Source of the DNA: JADCCX01 sp031373545 | GTDB lineage: Bacteria; Pseudomonadota; Alphaproteobacteria; Rhizobiales; Beijerinckiaceae | Reading direction: 5' to 3' | Assembly: GCA_031373545.1 (NCBI GenBank) | Contig: JANMMT010000010.1 | Coordinates: 14,862-78,861, forward strand | Length of the DNA: 64,000 bases | Shown: one piece after another, positions 32,680 through 41,688 of the stretch | Numbering within the stretch: position 1 is the first letter of the stretch | Layout of the letters: each line of letters begins with the position of its first letter | Notes under the pieces: generated by a model | What the model was told of the DNA's origin: nothing | Databases searched by the model: none | What the model saw: the letters and a program-made list of their open reading frames with translations, nothing else | Program-made: the position numbers and the translations under genes

Positions 32680-33738
32680 ATGACGATCTCACGCCGCACT
32701 GTCGTTGCCGGAACTGCTGCCGCTGGAGTGGCCGCTGCAATTGCCGCCCCCGCGCTCATTACTCCCGCCCATGCGCAAACCGCGACACTGCGGCTGCACC
32801 ATTTCCTGCCACCCGTGTCCAACGCCCATGCCAAGCTGCTGGCGCCCTGGGCGCGCAAGCTGGATGAGGACAGCCAGGGGCGCCTGAAGATCGAGATTTT
32901 CCCCTCCATGCAGTTGGGCGGCACGCCGCCGCAGCTTTTCGACCAGGCCCGCGACGGCGTGGTGGACATCATCTGGACATTGCCGGGCAGCACGCCGGGG
33001 CGTTTTCCTTCCACCGAGGTGATCGAACTGCCCTTCATCGCCTCCAGGAGCGGCCTGACCAATGCCAAGGCCTGCCAGGAATTTGCCGAGACGGCGCTGG
33101 GCGAAGAAACCAAAGACGTCAAGATCCTCTGTTACTGGGCGCATGATCACGGTCTGATCCACGCCAACAAATCCGTGAAGACCATGGATGATCTGAAGGG
33201 CCTGAAACTGCGCAACCCCACGAGACTCGCGGGTGAGGCCCTGAAGGCCCTGGGCGCGACGTCTGTGGGCATGCCCATCCCGCAGGTGCCGGAAAGCCTG
33301 GCGCAGCGCGTGATCGATGGGGCCGTGGTGCCGTGGGAAGTGGTGCCGGCGGTGAAGATCCAGGAGCTGGTCAAGTTCCATACGGAAATCCCCGGCTCAC
33401 CCACGCTCTACACTGCGTCCTTTTTCCTCGCCATGAACAAGGCGAAATACGAGGGTCTGCCCGCAGATCTGCGCGCGATCCTCGACCGCAATTCCGGAAT
33501 GGCTTTCGCCGAGCGCGCGGGCACGATGTGGGACAATGAGGCGCGCAATGTGTCCGCGATGGTGCGCAGCCGCGGCAACACCATCGAGACGATTTCCGAA
33601 GAGGAAAAGCAGCGCTGGATCAAGGCAACCGAACCCGTGCACACAGCTTGGATCGAGCAGATGAAGGGCCGCAACATCGATGGGGCGGCGCTGATCGCGC
33701 GCATGCGTGCGCTCGTCGCCAAGCACGCGGTCGCCTGA
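32680..33738 (+). CDS. dctP: TRAP transporter solute-binding protein (DctP type), system 1
   Basis: A 352-residue periplasmic protein has a Tat-type signal (ISRRTVVAGTAAAGVAAAIAAPALITPAHAQ). DctP-family blocks follow: LRLHHFLPPVSNAHAKLLAPWA, IFPSMQLGG and KGLKLRNPTRLAGEALKALGA, which contains the conserved Arg that binds the ligand carboxylate. The ligand cannot be told beyond a probable organic acid. GGGAGGA precedes the ATG at 32680, and a longer frame upstream adds 39 unconserved residues. It begins a dctPQM operon divergent from acs. Confidence 0.92.
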   Translation: MTISRRTVVAGTAAAGVAAAIAAPALITPAHAQTATLRLHHFLPPVSNAHAKLLAPWARKLDEDSQGRLKIEIFPSMQLGGTPPQLFDQARDGVVDIIWTLPGSTPGRFPSTEVIELPFIASRSGLTNAKACQEFAETALGEETKDVKILCYWAHDHGLIHANKSVKTMDDLKGLKLRNPTRLAGEALKALGATSVGMPIPQVPESLAQRVIDGAVVPWEVVPAVKIQELVKFHTEIPGSPTLYTASFFLAMNKAKYEGLPADLRAILDRNSGMAFAERAGTMWDNEARNVSAMVRSRGNTIETISEEEKQRWIKATEPVHTAWIEQMKGRNIDGAALIARMRALVAKHAVA

Positions 33739-34246
33739 TGACCAGACCTTGACCGATTTGCCCCCTGGGGCGCGCCCGCCCGCGCTGGACCGGTTGTCAA
33801 CGGCTGTAGCCGTCACGGGCGGCCTTCTGGCGCTTGCCATGGCGGCGCTCGTGCTTATCAGTGTGCTGGGGCGCTGGTTGTTCAACACGCCCATTGAGGG
33901 CGATTTCGAGTTCGTGAAAATGGCGACTGCCATCGGCGTCTTCACCTATCTGCCCTACACGCAGCTCAAGCGGGGCAACATCATGGTGGACACGTTCACG
34001 CTCTGGCTCGGGCCACGGGCCTGTCGGCTTCTGGATGCGTTCTGGGATCTGGTGTTCGCAGCGGTGATGGGCCTGTGCGCCCTTGGGCTCTTTGTCGGCG
34101 CGCGTGAAGCGATGCGCAGCGGCGAAACCACCATGCAGCTTCAACTGATCATGTGGCCTGCCATCGGGCTTGCAGCGGTTCTGTGCCTGCTGCTCGCGGT
34201 CACGGCGTTCGCCACCGCAATGCGCCTCACCAAGGATCAATCGTGA
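33707..34246 (+). CDS. dctQ: TRAP transporter small permease (DctQ type), system 1
   Basis: The 179-residue protein has four hydrophobic segments and the DctQ core ALVLISVLGRWLFNTPIEGDFEFVKM. The first in-frame start is a GTG at 33707 inside the end of dctP. A TTG at 33749, just past the dctP stop, is an equally good candidate, and neither has a clear ribosome-binding site. Translation probably depends on coupling to dctP. The small permease bridges the binding protein and the large permease. Confidence 0.88.
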   Translation: MRSSPSTRSPDDQTLTDLPPGARPPALDRLSTAVAVTGGLLALAMAALVLISVLGRWLFNTPIEGDFEFVKMATAIGVFTYLPYTQLKRGNIMVDTFTLWLGPRACRLLDAFWDLVFAAVMGLCALGLFVGAREAMRSGETTMQLQLIMWPAIGLAAVLCLLLAVTAFATAMRLTKDQS

Positions 34247-34256
34247 AGGCAGCATC

Positions 34257-35699
34257 ATGAGCGGCGTTGCAATGGGTTTGTCAGGCTTCGGCCTGATGCT
34301 GCTGCTGATTGCGCTGCGCGCCCCCATCGGCCTCTCGATGCTGGTGGTGGGCGGCGGGGGCTACGCCCTGCTTTCGGGCTGGTTTCCGCTCTTCAATTAC
34401 ATGAAGACCAACACTTATCACCAGTTCGCCAATTACACGCTGTCGGTGATTCCGCTGTTCATTCTCATGGGTGCCCTGGCCGAGCGCGCCGGAATCGCCA
34501 AGGCGCTGTTTAAATCCGCCGAGCGGGCCTTTGGCAAATCCAGGGGCGGTCTGGGCATGGCGGTCATCGGGGCCTGCACGGCCTTTGGGGCGATTTGCGG
34601 CTCATCGGTCGCCACAACCGCCACCTTCGGGCGCGCGGCGCTGCCGGAGTTTCGCCGCTACAATTACGATGGAGGATTCGCCACCGCCATGATTGCCGTG
34701 GGTGGCACGCTGGGCATTCTCATCCCGCCCTCGGTCATTCTGGTGGTTTATGCCATCACGACCGAGCAGAACATCGCCAAGCTGTTTCAAGCCGCGCTGA
34801 TCCCGGGTCTGATGGCGGCGTTCTCGTATTGCCTTGTGATTGCCCTCATGGTCTGGCGCAACCCTGCGCTCGCGCCTGAACAGGACATTGCCGTTGCGCC
34901 CGCCCGCCCGCGCCCGCTGTGGCAATGGCTGCTGGCGGGTGGTGTGTGCCTGGTTGGCGCGGCCCTCATGGTCACGGGCCAAGGCGGCACGATCATCGGG
35001 CCGGGCCTCGTGGGCCTTGGCGTGCTGATCGCGCTGGTGGATGTCTCGGTCATGCCCGCCATCGCCATTGCGGTGATTGTGGTGGGCGGCATTTACGGCG
35101 GTGTCTTCACCCCCACGGAGGGAGCTGCGGTGGGGGCCATCGCCATGCTGGGCGTCGGGTTGGCCACGCGCCAGCTCGGCCGTGCGGAAATCATCGACGC
35201 GCTGAAGCAGACCGCCGAGACCTCCGGCATGATCTTCATGATCCTGCTGGGTGCGGAGGTGTTCGGCGCATTTCTGGCACTCTCGCGCGTGCCCACGGTC
35301 GCGGCGGAGACCATCGGCGGCATGGGCCTCTCGCCTTACATGGTGCTGATCGCCATGCTGGCGTTCTACATTCTCTTGGGTGCGGTGATGGATGAACTGG
35401 CGATGATCCTGCTGACGCTGCCGGTGTTCTTTCCCGTGATCCAGGCGCTGGATTTCGGCATGTTTCCCGATGATGTGGCGGTGTGGTTCGGCATTCTCGT
35501 GTTGATTGTGGTGGGCATCGGGCTGACCGCGCCGCCCATCGGCCTCAATGTCTTCGTGATTTCATCCATCGCCAAGGACATCCCCATGACCCAAACCTAC
35601 AAGCGGGTGTTGCCCTTCATCGCGGCGGATGTGATCCGTCTTGGATTGGTGGTGGCTTTCCCCGGTCTGGCGCTGGCCATGGTGCGTTGGCTGAGCTGA
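34257..35699 (+). CDS. dctM: TRAP transporter large permease (DctM type), system 1
   Basis: The 480-residue inner-membrane protein has more than a dozen hydrophobic segments and DctM hallmarks: FGAICGSSVATTATFG near residue 105, VGGTLGILIPPSV near 142, GVFTPTEGAAVGA near 282 and a C-terminal PPIGLNVFVISSIAKD. The ATG at 34257 is 10 bp past dctQ; the longer frame to 34170 overlaps dctQ and is not conserved. DctM uses the sodium gradient to move the ligand delivered by DctP. Confidence 0.93.
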   Translation: MSGVAMGLSGFGLMLLLIALRAPIGLSMLVVGGGGYALLSGWFPLFNYMKTNTYHQFANYTLSVIPLFILMGALAERAGIAKALFKSAERAFGKSRGGLGMAVIGACTAFGAICGSSVATTATFGRAALPEFRRYNYDGGFATAMIAVGGTLGILIPPSVILVVYAITTEQNIAKLFQAALIPGLMAAFSYCLVIALMVWRNPALAPEQDIAVAPARPRPLWQWLLAGGVCLVGAALMVTGQGGTIIGPGLVGLGVLIALVDVSVMPAIAIAVIVVGGIYGGVFTPTEGAAVGAIAMLGVGLATRQLGRAEIIDALKQTAETSGMIFMILLGAEVFGAFLALSRVPTVAAETIGGMGLSPYMVLIAMLAFYILLGAVMDELAMILLTLPVFFPVIQALDFGMFPDDVAVWFGILVLIVVGIGLTAPPIGLNVFVISSIAKDIPMTQTYKRVLPFIAADVIRLGLVVAFPGLALAMVRWLS

Positions 35700-35708
35700 C
35701 ACGCGCAA

Positions 35709-35731
35709 CGCCGCAGCACGAGGCTGCGGCG
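35709..35731. terminator. Hairpin between convergent genes (terminator candidate)
   Basis: CGCCGCAG (35709-35716) and CTGCGGCG (35724-35731) form a perfect 8-bp stem around a 7-base loop. It lies 9 bp after the dctM stop and 18 bp before the end of the convergent small gene. No T-run follows on either strand, so it may act as an RNA-stabilising hairpin instead. Confidence 0.4.
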
Positions 35732-35749
35732 CTGGTGCATCGAACCGGA

Positions 35750-36016
35750 TCAGTTGTTCGAGCCATTTCCGATGTTCTGTGTCTGCACCGGGGCAAGACC
35801 CTGTGCAGGCGGTGCCGCGAATGTGCGCTGCTGCTCGATCATGACCTCACGCCCGTTGTAATTGGGCTGCGACGTCCTGCGGGACTGCACGGCAAAATCG
35901 ATCTCGGTGCTGTTGAGTGCTTCTGGCAACGCGTCATCCGAGCTGTCGCTGGCATAGGCAGCGCCTCCAGTCACGAGTGCGGAAGTGATAATGAGAGCTT
36001 TTACAATGGTACGCAT
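35750..36016 (-). CDS. Small exported protein of unknown function
   Basis: An 88-residue protein has a clean signal peptide (MRTIVKALIITSALVTGGAAYAS). A short polar mature region without Cys (SDDALPEALNSTEIDFAVQSRR) and a Gln/Asn-rich end (VQTQNIGNGSNN) follow. AAAGGAA is placed 8 bases before the ATG at 36016. It resembles the many small DUF4148-like or orphan secreted proteins of Rhizobiales, but I cannot assign a family. Confidence 0.6.
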   Translation of the reverse strand: MRTIVKALIITSALVTGGAAYASDSSDDALPEALNSTEIDFAVQSRRTSQPNYNGREVMIEQQRTFAAPPAQGLAPVQTQNIGNGSNN

Positions 36017-36428
36017 GATGAAGTTCCTTTCAGTTGTGTTGCTGCGTGAACCGCTCGCCCTTAGGGCCAGACGAACCACGGACGATTGCGGCGGAGGCTG
36101 TCAAACGAACCTGCGAGACAAACCTGCGCCGACCACACAAAGATCGGCCTCACGGCGATCAACAGCAAATGACAGACGCGTTCCACACGGCGTCTCACGC
36201 GGGCGTGAGCGGTTCAAGGCGAGATTGAGGCAATCCGGGCCAGCAATTTCAAAGCCTTAGCCTGGATTTTCCGCATGCGCGCAAGGCAGCCCTTGCACAG
36301 GTGCAAGGCCCCCGTGAACGTAAAACGCGGGTTCCCTGATGCGGATACACATCGCCGTGAGCGGTTGCGGGCGTGCCGCATGCGGTTTACCACACTCGGA
36401 TTCGAAGTGACGGGCTGATCCGCGACCC
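36017..36428. other. Gene-free region between a divergent pair
   Basis: About 410 bp separate the small exported gene from zapE, which are transcribed away from each other. It must hold both promoters, but I could not pick convincing -35/-10 pairs. The only clear structure is a perfect 8-bp inverted repeat, CCTTGCAC and GTGCAAGG, at 36291-36308 with a 2-base centre. No tRNA or reliable small ORF was found. Confidence 0.5.
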
Positions 36429-37589
36429 ATGCCATCCCTGCTCCTGCGCTATCAGACGCTCGTTGATGCGGCCCGGCTCGATGCCGATCCTGCGCAGGCC
36501 GCCGCCGTGGCGCGGCTGAATCAGCTTGTGGTCGAAATCGGCGAAAAGCGCCTGCGGCGTAAATCGAGCGCGCTCGGCTGGCTTTTCAACCGCGCGGCAT
36601 CGCAGCCCCGACACGTCATGGGTCTCTACATCTGGGGTGCGGTCGGGCGTGGCAAGACCATGCTGATGGACCTGTTCTTCGAGTTCGTGCCTGCCACGCG
36701 CAAGCGGCGCGTGCACTTTCATGATTTCATGGCGGAGGTGCATGGGCGCATCCATGCCCTGCGCCAGTTGAGCAAGGCCGGCGATCCCATTCCGCATGTG
36801 GCTGAAGCGCTGGCCGAGGAAACCTGGGTTCTGTGTTTCGATGAATTTGCCGTCAACGACATCGCCGATGCCATGATTCTGGCGCGGCTCTTCGGTGCCC
36901 TGTGGCAACACGGCGTTGTGGTGGTGGCGACCTCCAACGTCGATCCGGCAGACCTCTACAAGGATGGGCTTAACCGCGCGCTGTTCTTGCCCTTCATCGA
37001 CCTTCTGCGGGCCAACATGGAAGCCCTGCAGCTTGATGCCCGCACGGATTATCGCCTCGAAAAACTCGCCGGCAGCCCGGTCTATCACGTGCCGGCCGAT
37101 GCGCACGCCACGGCGGCGCTGGATGAGGCCTGGCGCCGGCTGACGGGCGGGGCCGTGCCGCAGCCTCTGACCATGACAGTGAAGGGCCATGCCCTGCGCG
37201 TGGCGGCGTCTGCGCCCGGCGTGGCGCGCTTTGCCTTTGCGGACCTGTGCGGCCAGCCGCTCGGCGCATCAGACTACATCGCACTGGCGCGGACCTACCA
37301 CACGCTGATCCTCGACAGCGTGCCGGTGATGGAGATGGCGCAACGCAACGAGGCGAAGCGCTTCATCACGCTGATCGACGTGCTTTATGAGCATAACGTC
37401 AAGCTGATCGTTTCGGCTGCCGCCGAGGTGCATGACCTCTACCGCGCCGACGAAGGCCGCGAGGCTTTCGAGTTTGATCGCACGGTCTCGCGCCTCATCG
37501 AGATGCGATCCGGCAGTTATCTGGCGCGGCCCAACGGGCGCGTCGGCGCCGCGCCGGGCGAGGGGACAGGAGGCATCGTCGAGACATGA
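36429..37589 (+). CDS. zapE: Cell division ATPase ZapE (AFG1 family)
   Basis: The 386-residue AAA+-like ATPase has Walker A GAVGRGKT at residues 70-77. The AFG1 block VHFHDFMAEVHGRIH lies near residue 97, Walker B VLCFDEFAVNDIADAM near 137 and VVVVATSNVDPADLYKDGL near 161. In E. coli ZapE acts on FtsZ rings during constriction; the mitochondrial homologue Afg1 is a chaperone. It overlaps the TetR gene by 4 bases. In many Rhizobiales zapE lies just before mdh, as here. Confidence 0.93.
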   Translation: MPSLLLRYQTLVDAARLDADPAQAAAVARLNQLVVEIGEKRLRRKSSALGWLFNRAASQPRHVMGLYIWGAVGRGKTMLMDLFFEFVPATRKRRVHFHDFMAEVHGRIHALRQLSKAGDPIPHVAEALAEETWVLCFDEFAVNDIADAMILARLFGALWQHGVVVVATSNVDPADLYKDGLNRALFLPFIDLLRANMEALQLDARTDYRLEKLAGSPVYHVPADAHATAALDEAWRRLTGGAVPQPLTMTVKGHALRVAASAPGVARFAFADLCGQPLGASDYIALARTYHTLILDSVPVMEMAQRNEAKRFITLIDVLYEHNVKLIVSAAAEVHDLYRADEGREAFEFDRTVSRLIEMRSGSYLARPNGRVGAAPGEGTGGIVET

Positions 37590-38203
37590 GTGCGATAAGG
37601 TCCGACGAGAGCCCCAAGGCCCGCATCATGCAGGCGGCCGCCGCTGAACTCGCGCGCATGGGCCCGCGGCGTTTCACGGTGATCGGCGTGGCGGAAGCCG
37701 CCCACATGACGCATCCCAACATCTACCGCTACTTCACCTCGAAAGTGGCGCTGGTAGATGCGCTGGTGGCGCAGTGGCTGCAACCGCTGGAGGAGCGGAT
37801 CGAGATGGTGGTGGCCGCACCCGACCCGGTGTCAGACAAGCTGGAACGCATGGTGGCTGCCATCAGCCGCGCCTACCGCGCCACCAAGGCCGACAATCCC
37901 AACCTGTTTCTGGCCTTTGCCGCCGCAAACACCGCCAACCGTGCGGTTGTGCGCAAGCATCGCCTGCGCCTAAGGCGCGCTTTTGACCGTGTCATCGACG
38001 AGGGAATCGCTTCCGAGGCCATCGGACTGCGCGACCGCACGAAGGCGCAGGCGTTGCTCACGGATGCCTGCTGGCGCTTCATTGACCCGGCCTCCGTGCT
38101 GGTGGAAGCGGATACGGATGCGGGCCTCAATGCGCGTCTGGAGCGTGTGATGGAAGCGATCCTGGGCAATCTGACACGGCGCAGGTTGCCACAAAATATG
38201 TGA
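37586..38203 (+). CDS. TetR-family transcriptional regulator
   Basis: The 205-residue regulator has an N-terminal TetR helix-turn-helix, AARIMQ-type helix then FTVIGVAEAAHMTHPNIYRYFTSKVALVDAL, and a C-terminal ligand-binding domain of the YcdC/AcnR-like type. The ATGA overlap with zapE indicates coupled expression. An imperfect operator-like dyad, ACAAAT and ATTTGT at 38210-38227, lies just past its stop and before the TCA operon. It could regulate itself or mdh, which is inference. Confidence 0.85.
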   Translation: MSAIRSDESPKARIMQAAAAELARMGPRRFTVIGVAEAAHMTHPNIYRYFTSKVALVDALVAQWLQPLEERIEMVVAAPDPVSDKLERMVAAISRAYRATKADNPNLFLAFAAANTANRAVVRKHRLRLRRAFDRVIDEGIASEAIGLRDRTKAQALLTDACWRFIDPASVLVEADTDAGLNARLERVMEAILGNLTRRRLPQNM

Positions 38204-38485
38204 CGAATAACAAATTGAGTTATTTGTAATGCTATTTCGAGAGATCGATATGCCGCCGCGTTCACATCTGATTAACCATCTATATAACTGGAATAATTGA
38301 TTAATAGACTCACGTGGACATCCACTTGGCCACGTGGTCAGCGGGCCGGACATCGGCATCTCCATCGCCCCATCTTGTCAGTTCAGGCCAGTTCGGCCAT
38401 GCACTGGCCTGGTACGCGGTCGCAGGACAAGCAGTCAGCGCGAGCGCATGAGCAACACGGACGGCTTTGAGAGGAAAGACACTTC

Positions 38486-39448
38486 ATGTCGCGCAAGAAA
38501 ATCGCCCTTATCGGTGCTGGACAGATCGGTGGCACGCTGGCCCATCTCGCGGGCATGAAGGAACTCGGAGACATCGTTGTCTTCGACATTGCCGAAGGTA
38601 TCCCGCAGGGCAAGAGCCTCGACCTCATCGAATCATCCGCCGTTGACGGTTTTGATGCCAACTACAAGGGCACCAACGACTACAAGGACATCGAAGGTGC
38701 GGATGTTGTGATCGTGACTGCCGGTGTGCCGCGCAAGCCCGGCATGAGCCGCGATGACCTGATCTGCATCAACCTGAAGGTGATGGAAGCAGTTGGAGCG
38801 GGCATCAAGCAATACGCCCCCAAGGCCTTTGTCATCTGCATCACCAACCCGCTCGACGCGATGGTCTGGGCGCTGCAGAAATTCTCCGGCGTCAAGGCCA
38901 ACAAGATCGTCGGCATGGCGGGCGTGCTCGATTCCGCCCGCTTCGCTTATTTTCTGGCGGAGGCCACGGGCGTGTCGATCAAGGACATCTCGACCTTCGT
39001 TCTTGGCGGCCACGGCGACGACATGGTCCCGCTGGTGCGTTATTCCACCGTCGGCGGCATTCCATTGCCCGACCTCGTGAAGATGAAGTGGCTGACGCAG
39101 GAGCAACTGGATGCCATCGTCGAGCGCACCCGCAAGGGCGGCGGCGAGATCGTCAACCTCTTGAAAACCGGCTCGGCCTTCTATGCGCCTGCCGCCTCGG
39201 CCATTGCCATGGCGGAAAGCTACCTCAAGGATCAGAAGCGCGTGCTGCCCTGCGCCTCCTACATCAAGAATGCCTACGGCGCGCAGGACATGTTCGTCGG
39301 CGTGCCCGTGGTGATCGGCGACAAGGGCGTGGAGCGCGTCGTCAAGGTGCGCCTCAACAAGGCCGAGCAGGCGATGATGGACAAGTCGGTCGCCTCGGTG
39401 ACGGGCCTGATCGAGGCCTGCAAGGCCATCAATCCGACGTTGAAATAA
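38486..39448 (+). CDS. mdh: Malate dehydrogenase
   Basis: The 320-residue NAD-dependent, LDH-like malate dehydrogenase oxidises malate to oxaloacetate. It has the GAGQIGG Rossmann motif at residues 11-16, Asp34 for NAD selectivity, and Arg83/Arg89 in PRKPGMSRDD for substrate. The catalytic His176 is in GGHGDDMVPL. It is the first gene of the mdh-sucCDAB-lpd cluster. An AT-rich 282-bp gap upstream, with an inverted CACGTGG/CCACGTG pair at 38311-38336, probably holds the operon promoter. Confidence 0.97.
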   Translation: MSRKKIALIGAGQIGGTLAHLAGMKELGDIVVFDIAEGIPQGKSLDLIESSAVDGFDANYKGTNDYKDIEGADVVIVTAGVPRKPGMSRDDLICINLKVMEAVGAGIKQYAPKAFVICITNPLDAMVWALQKFSGVKANKIVGMAGVLDSARFAYFLAEATGVSIKDISTFVLGGHGDDMVPLVRYSTVGGIPLPDLVKMKWLTQEQLDAIVERTRKGGGEIVNLLKTGSAFYAPAASAIAMAESYLKDQKRVLPCASYIKNAYGAQDMFVGVPVVIGDKGVERVVKVRLNKAEQAMMDKSVASVTGLIEACKAINPTLK

Positions 39449-39506
39449 GCGCACTCGCCAAAGCAATCAACGGCCCGTTGCGCACTGCCAATCCAAGGGA
39501 AAATCC

Positions 39507-40706
39507 ATGAACATCCACGAATATCAGGGCAAAGCCGTCATCAAGGCCTTCGGGGCCAATGTCTCCGCGGGCTATCCCGCGCTGACGGTTGCCGAGGCCG
39601 TCGAGGCCGCGCAGAAGTTGCCCGGACCGCTGTATGTGGTGAAAAGCCAGATCCACGCCGGCGGGCGCGGCAAGGGCAAGTTCAAGGAGCTGGGCGCGGA
39701 CTCCAAGGGCGGTGTGCGCCTCGCCAAATCCGTGGCGGAGGTGGAAGCCCATGCCAGGGAAATGCTGGGCAATACGCTCGTCACCATCCAGACCGGCCCT
39801 GCGGGCAAGCAGGTGAACCGCCTCTACATCGAGGATGGGTCGGACATTGAAAAAGAATTTTACATGTCGTTGCTGGTGGACCGCGTGACGGCGCGCGTCT
39901 CCTTCGTGGTCTCGACCGAAGGCGGCATGGACATCGAAGCCGTGGCCCATGACACGCCGGAAAAAATCATCAGCTTCTCGGTGGATCCCGCCACCGGTGT
40001 GATGCCGCATCACGGTCGCACGGTCGCCCAGGCGCTCGGCCTCACGGGCGATCTCGCCAAGCAGGCGGGCCAGGTCGTCAGCCAGCTCTACGCGGCGTTC
40101 CTCGCCAAGGACATGGAAATGATGGAGGTGAACCCCCTCATCATCACCAAGGACGGCAACCTCAAGTGCCTCGATGCCAAGGTGTCGTTCGATGGCAACG
40201 CCCTTTACAAGCACCCCGACATGGTGGCCCTGCGCGACCTGACGGAGGAGGACGCCAAGGAGATCGAAGCGTCAAAATATGATCTCTCCTACATCGCGCT
40301 GGATGGCACCATCGGCTGCATGGTCAACGGCGCGGGCCTCGCCATGGCGACCATGGACATCATCAAGCTTTACGGCATGGAGCCGGCCAACTTTCTCGAT
40401 GTGGGCGGCGGCGCCTCCAAGGAAAAAGTGACGGCGGCCTTCAAGATCATCACGGCAGACCCCAACGTGAAGGGCATCCTCGTCAACATCTTCGGCGGCA
40501 TCATGAAATGCGATGTTATCGCGGAAGGCGTGATCGCAGCCGTGAAGGAAGTCGGCCTCAAAGTGCCGCTGGTGGTGCGCCTCGAAGGCACCAACGTGAA
40601 CGAAGGTAAGACAATCATCAACGAGAGCGGTCTGAACGTGATCTCGGCTGACGACCTCGACGACGCCGCGCAGAAGATTGTCGCTGCTGTGAAAAAGGTT
40701 GGGTGA
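39507..40706 (+). CDS. sucC: Succinyl-CoA synthetase, beta subunit
   Basis: The ATP-grasp subunit of succinyl-CoA synthetase, 399 residues, beginning MNIHEYQGKAVIKAFG. The KSQIHAGGRGKGKFKELG nucleotide site lies near residue 46 and NIFGGIMKCDVIAEGV near 325. It normally sits directly before sucD, with which it forms the enzyme. Here 1.0 kb containing a small membrane ORF and a toxin-antitoxin pair lies between them on the same strand. Confidence 0.97.
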   Translation: MNIHEYQGKAVIKAFGANVSAGYPALTVAEAVEAAQKLPGPLYVVKSQIHAGGRGKGKFKELGADSKGGVRLAKSVAEVEAHAREMLGNTLVTIQTGPAGKQVNRLYIEDGSDIEKEFYMSLLVDRVTARVSFVVSTEGGMDIEAVAHDTPEKIISFSVDPATGVMPHHGRTVAQALGLTGDLAKQAGQVVSQLYAAFLAKDMEMMEVNPLIITKDGNLKCLDAKVSFDGNALYKHPDMVALRDLTEEDAKEIEASKYDLSYIALDGTIGCMVNGAGLAMATMDIIKLYGMEPANFLDVGGGASKEKVTAAFKIITADPNVKGILVNIFGGIMKCDVIAEGVIAAVKEVGLKVPLVVRLEGTNVNEGKTIINESGLNVISADDLDDAAQKIVAAVKKVG

Positions 40707-40712
40707 GGAGAT

Positions 40713-40877
40713 TTGACTGAGGGTTTTGCTTTTTTGCTTCTGCTCTATGTGGTTCCGCTTGCCTTGATTTTCTTGGTGCCATGGGGCTTGAAGCGCTTAA
40801 TTGGGTGGAAATCCATATGGCCTTCAGTCGCGGTTGGAGCATGTCTCGCGCTCATCTTTACATTAACTATCTGGTAA
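40713..40877 (+). CDS. Putative 54-residue two-helix membrane protein
   Basis: Reading from TTG at 40713 to TAA at 40877 gives 54 residues. There are two hydrophobic stretches, about residues 5-24 (FAFLLLLYVVPLALIFLVPW) and 37-54, split by the basic loop KRLIGWK. GAGGAG overlaps the sucC stop but is only 2 bases from the TTG, so initiation would depend on termination at sucC. GC content and codon use look lower than in sucC. The hydrophobic pattern favours a real protein, but it may be a decayed fragment. No family is recognised. Confidence 0.4.
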   Translation: MTEGFAFLLLLYVVPLALIFLVPWGLKRLIGWKSIWPSVAVGACLALIFTLTIW

Positions 40878-40899
40878 CTTTCATAAATAAGGAAACACA

Positions 40900-41049
40900 G
40901 TGCAAGTCATCGTCATCCCTTCCACCAGTTCCATCCCACAGGGCTTCATCGCCCCGTTGATGGCTCATGGGTTGGTGATGCAGCCGCCATTGTCTCGCCA
41001 CACAGCCCCACATATCCTGTGTAACTGTGTGCAGGAGAATGCGCGATGA
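40900..41049 (+). CDS. Possible 49-residue leader ORF of the toxin-antitoxin pair
   Basis: A GTG at 40900, preceded by AAGGAA at a spacing of about 6, opens a frame that ends in a 4-base overlap with the antitoxin start. The peptide (VQVIVIPSTSSIPQGFIAPL near its start) is not protein-like in any way I recognise and has no hydrophobic core. It could be a short leader that couples translation to the antitoxin, or chance. Confidence 0.2.
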   Translation: MQVIVIPSTSSIPQGFIAPLMAHGLVMQPPLSRHTAPHILCNCVQENAR

Positions 41050-41279
41050 CGAAGAACATCACATTGGCGCTGGATGAAGCGCTTCTTGATCAGGCCCGGG
41101 TCTATGCGGCGCGACGTGGCACGACCGTGACGGCGCTCGTCAGGGACTATCTGGTTCAGGTCGCAACCTCCGACGACAGGGTCGCGCGCGCGCGCTCGGA
41201 CATCAAGACGATGTCCGGTCGTGACGATTTCGCGGTTGGCAACAAAGACTGGCGCAGGGACGATCTTCATGACCGTTGA
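41046..41279 (+). CDS. Antitoxin, ribbon-helix-helix/DUF6364-like
   Basis: The 77-residue protein begins MTKNITLALDEALLDQARVYAARRGTTVTALVRDYL. This is a beta-strand followed by two helices, as in CopG/Arc-type ribbon-helix-helix antitoxins. The C-terminal part (RDDFAVGNKDWRRDDLHDR) is charged and would contact the toxin. It overlaps the PIN-domain gene by 11 bases. The pair lies inside the TCA operon, between sucC and sucD. Confidence 0.8.
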   Translation: MTKNITLALDEALLDQARVYAARRGTTVTALVRDYLVQVATSDDRVARARSDIKTMSGRDDFAVGNKDWRRDDLHDR

Positions 41280-41688
41280 TGCCCTGCTCGACACGAATGT
41301 TCTGGTCTATGCAGCCAGCAGCGAACCTACAGAGGACGCGAAGCGGGCCAAGGCGGTCGATCTGATCGACTCAGTGTCCTTCGGGCTGTCGGCGCAGGTC
41401 CTCCAGGAGTTCTATGTGGTTGCGACAAGCAAGGCGAAGCGCAAGCTTTCCGCCCAGCGGGCACTGTGGTGGCTGGAGCGATTCATGCTGTTCCCTTGCG
41501 TCGACACGGACGCTGCCCTTGTTCACGAGGCGGCGCTCGCGTCCGAGAAGCATCGGATTTCCTACTGGGACGGTGCAATCATCGCCGCCGCCGAGCGCTT
41601 AGGCGCACCCATTCTTTACACCGAAGACCTCAACCACGAGCAGTTCTACGGCTCCGTGCAGGTCATCAACCCCTTTCGCCCGCACTGA
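41269..41688 (+). CDS. vapC: PIN-domain toxin (VapC-like)
   Basis: The 139-residue PIN-domain protein starts at the ATG at 41269, inside the end of the antitoxin gene. The active-site acidic residues are Asp8 (ALLDTNVLVYA), Glu47 (VLQEFYVV), Asp101 (YWDGAIIAAA) and Asp120 (YTEDLNHEQ). All are retained, so it is probably an active RNase. It lies 18 bp before sucD on the same strand, so it could be transcribed with the TCA genes. Confidence 0.87.
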   Translation: MTVDALLDTNVLVYAASSEPTEDAKRAKAVDLIDSVSFGLSAQVLQEFYVVATSKAKRKLSAQRALWWLERFMLFPCVDTDAALVHEAALASEKHRISYWDGAIIAAAERLGAPILYTEDLNHEQFYGSVQVINPFRPH

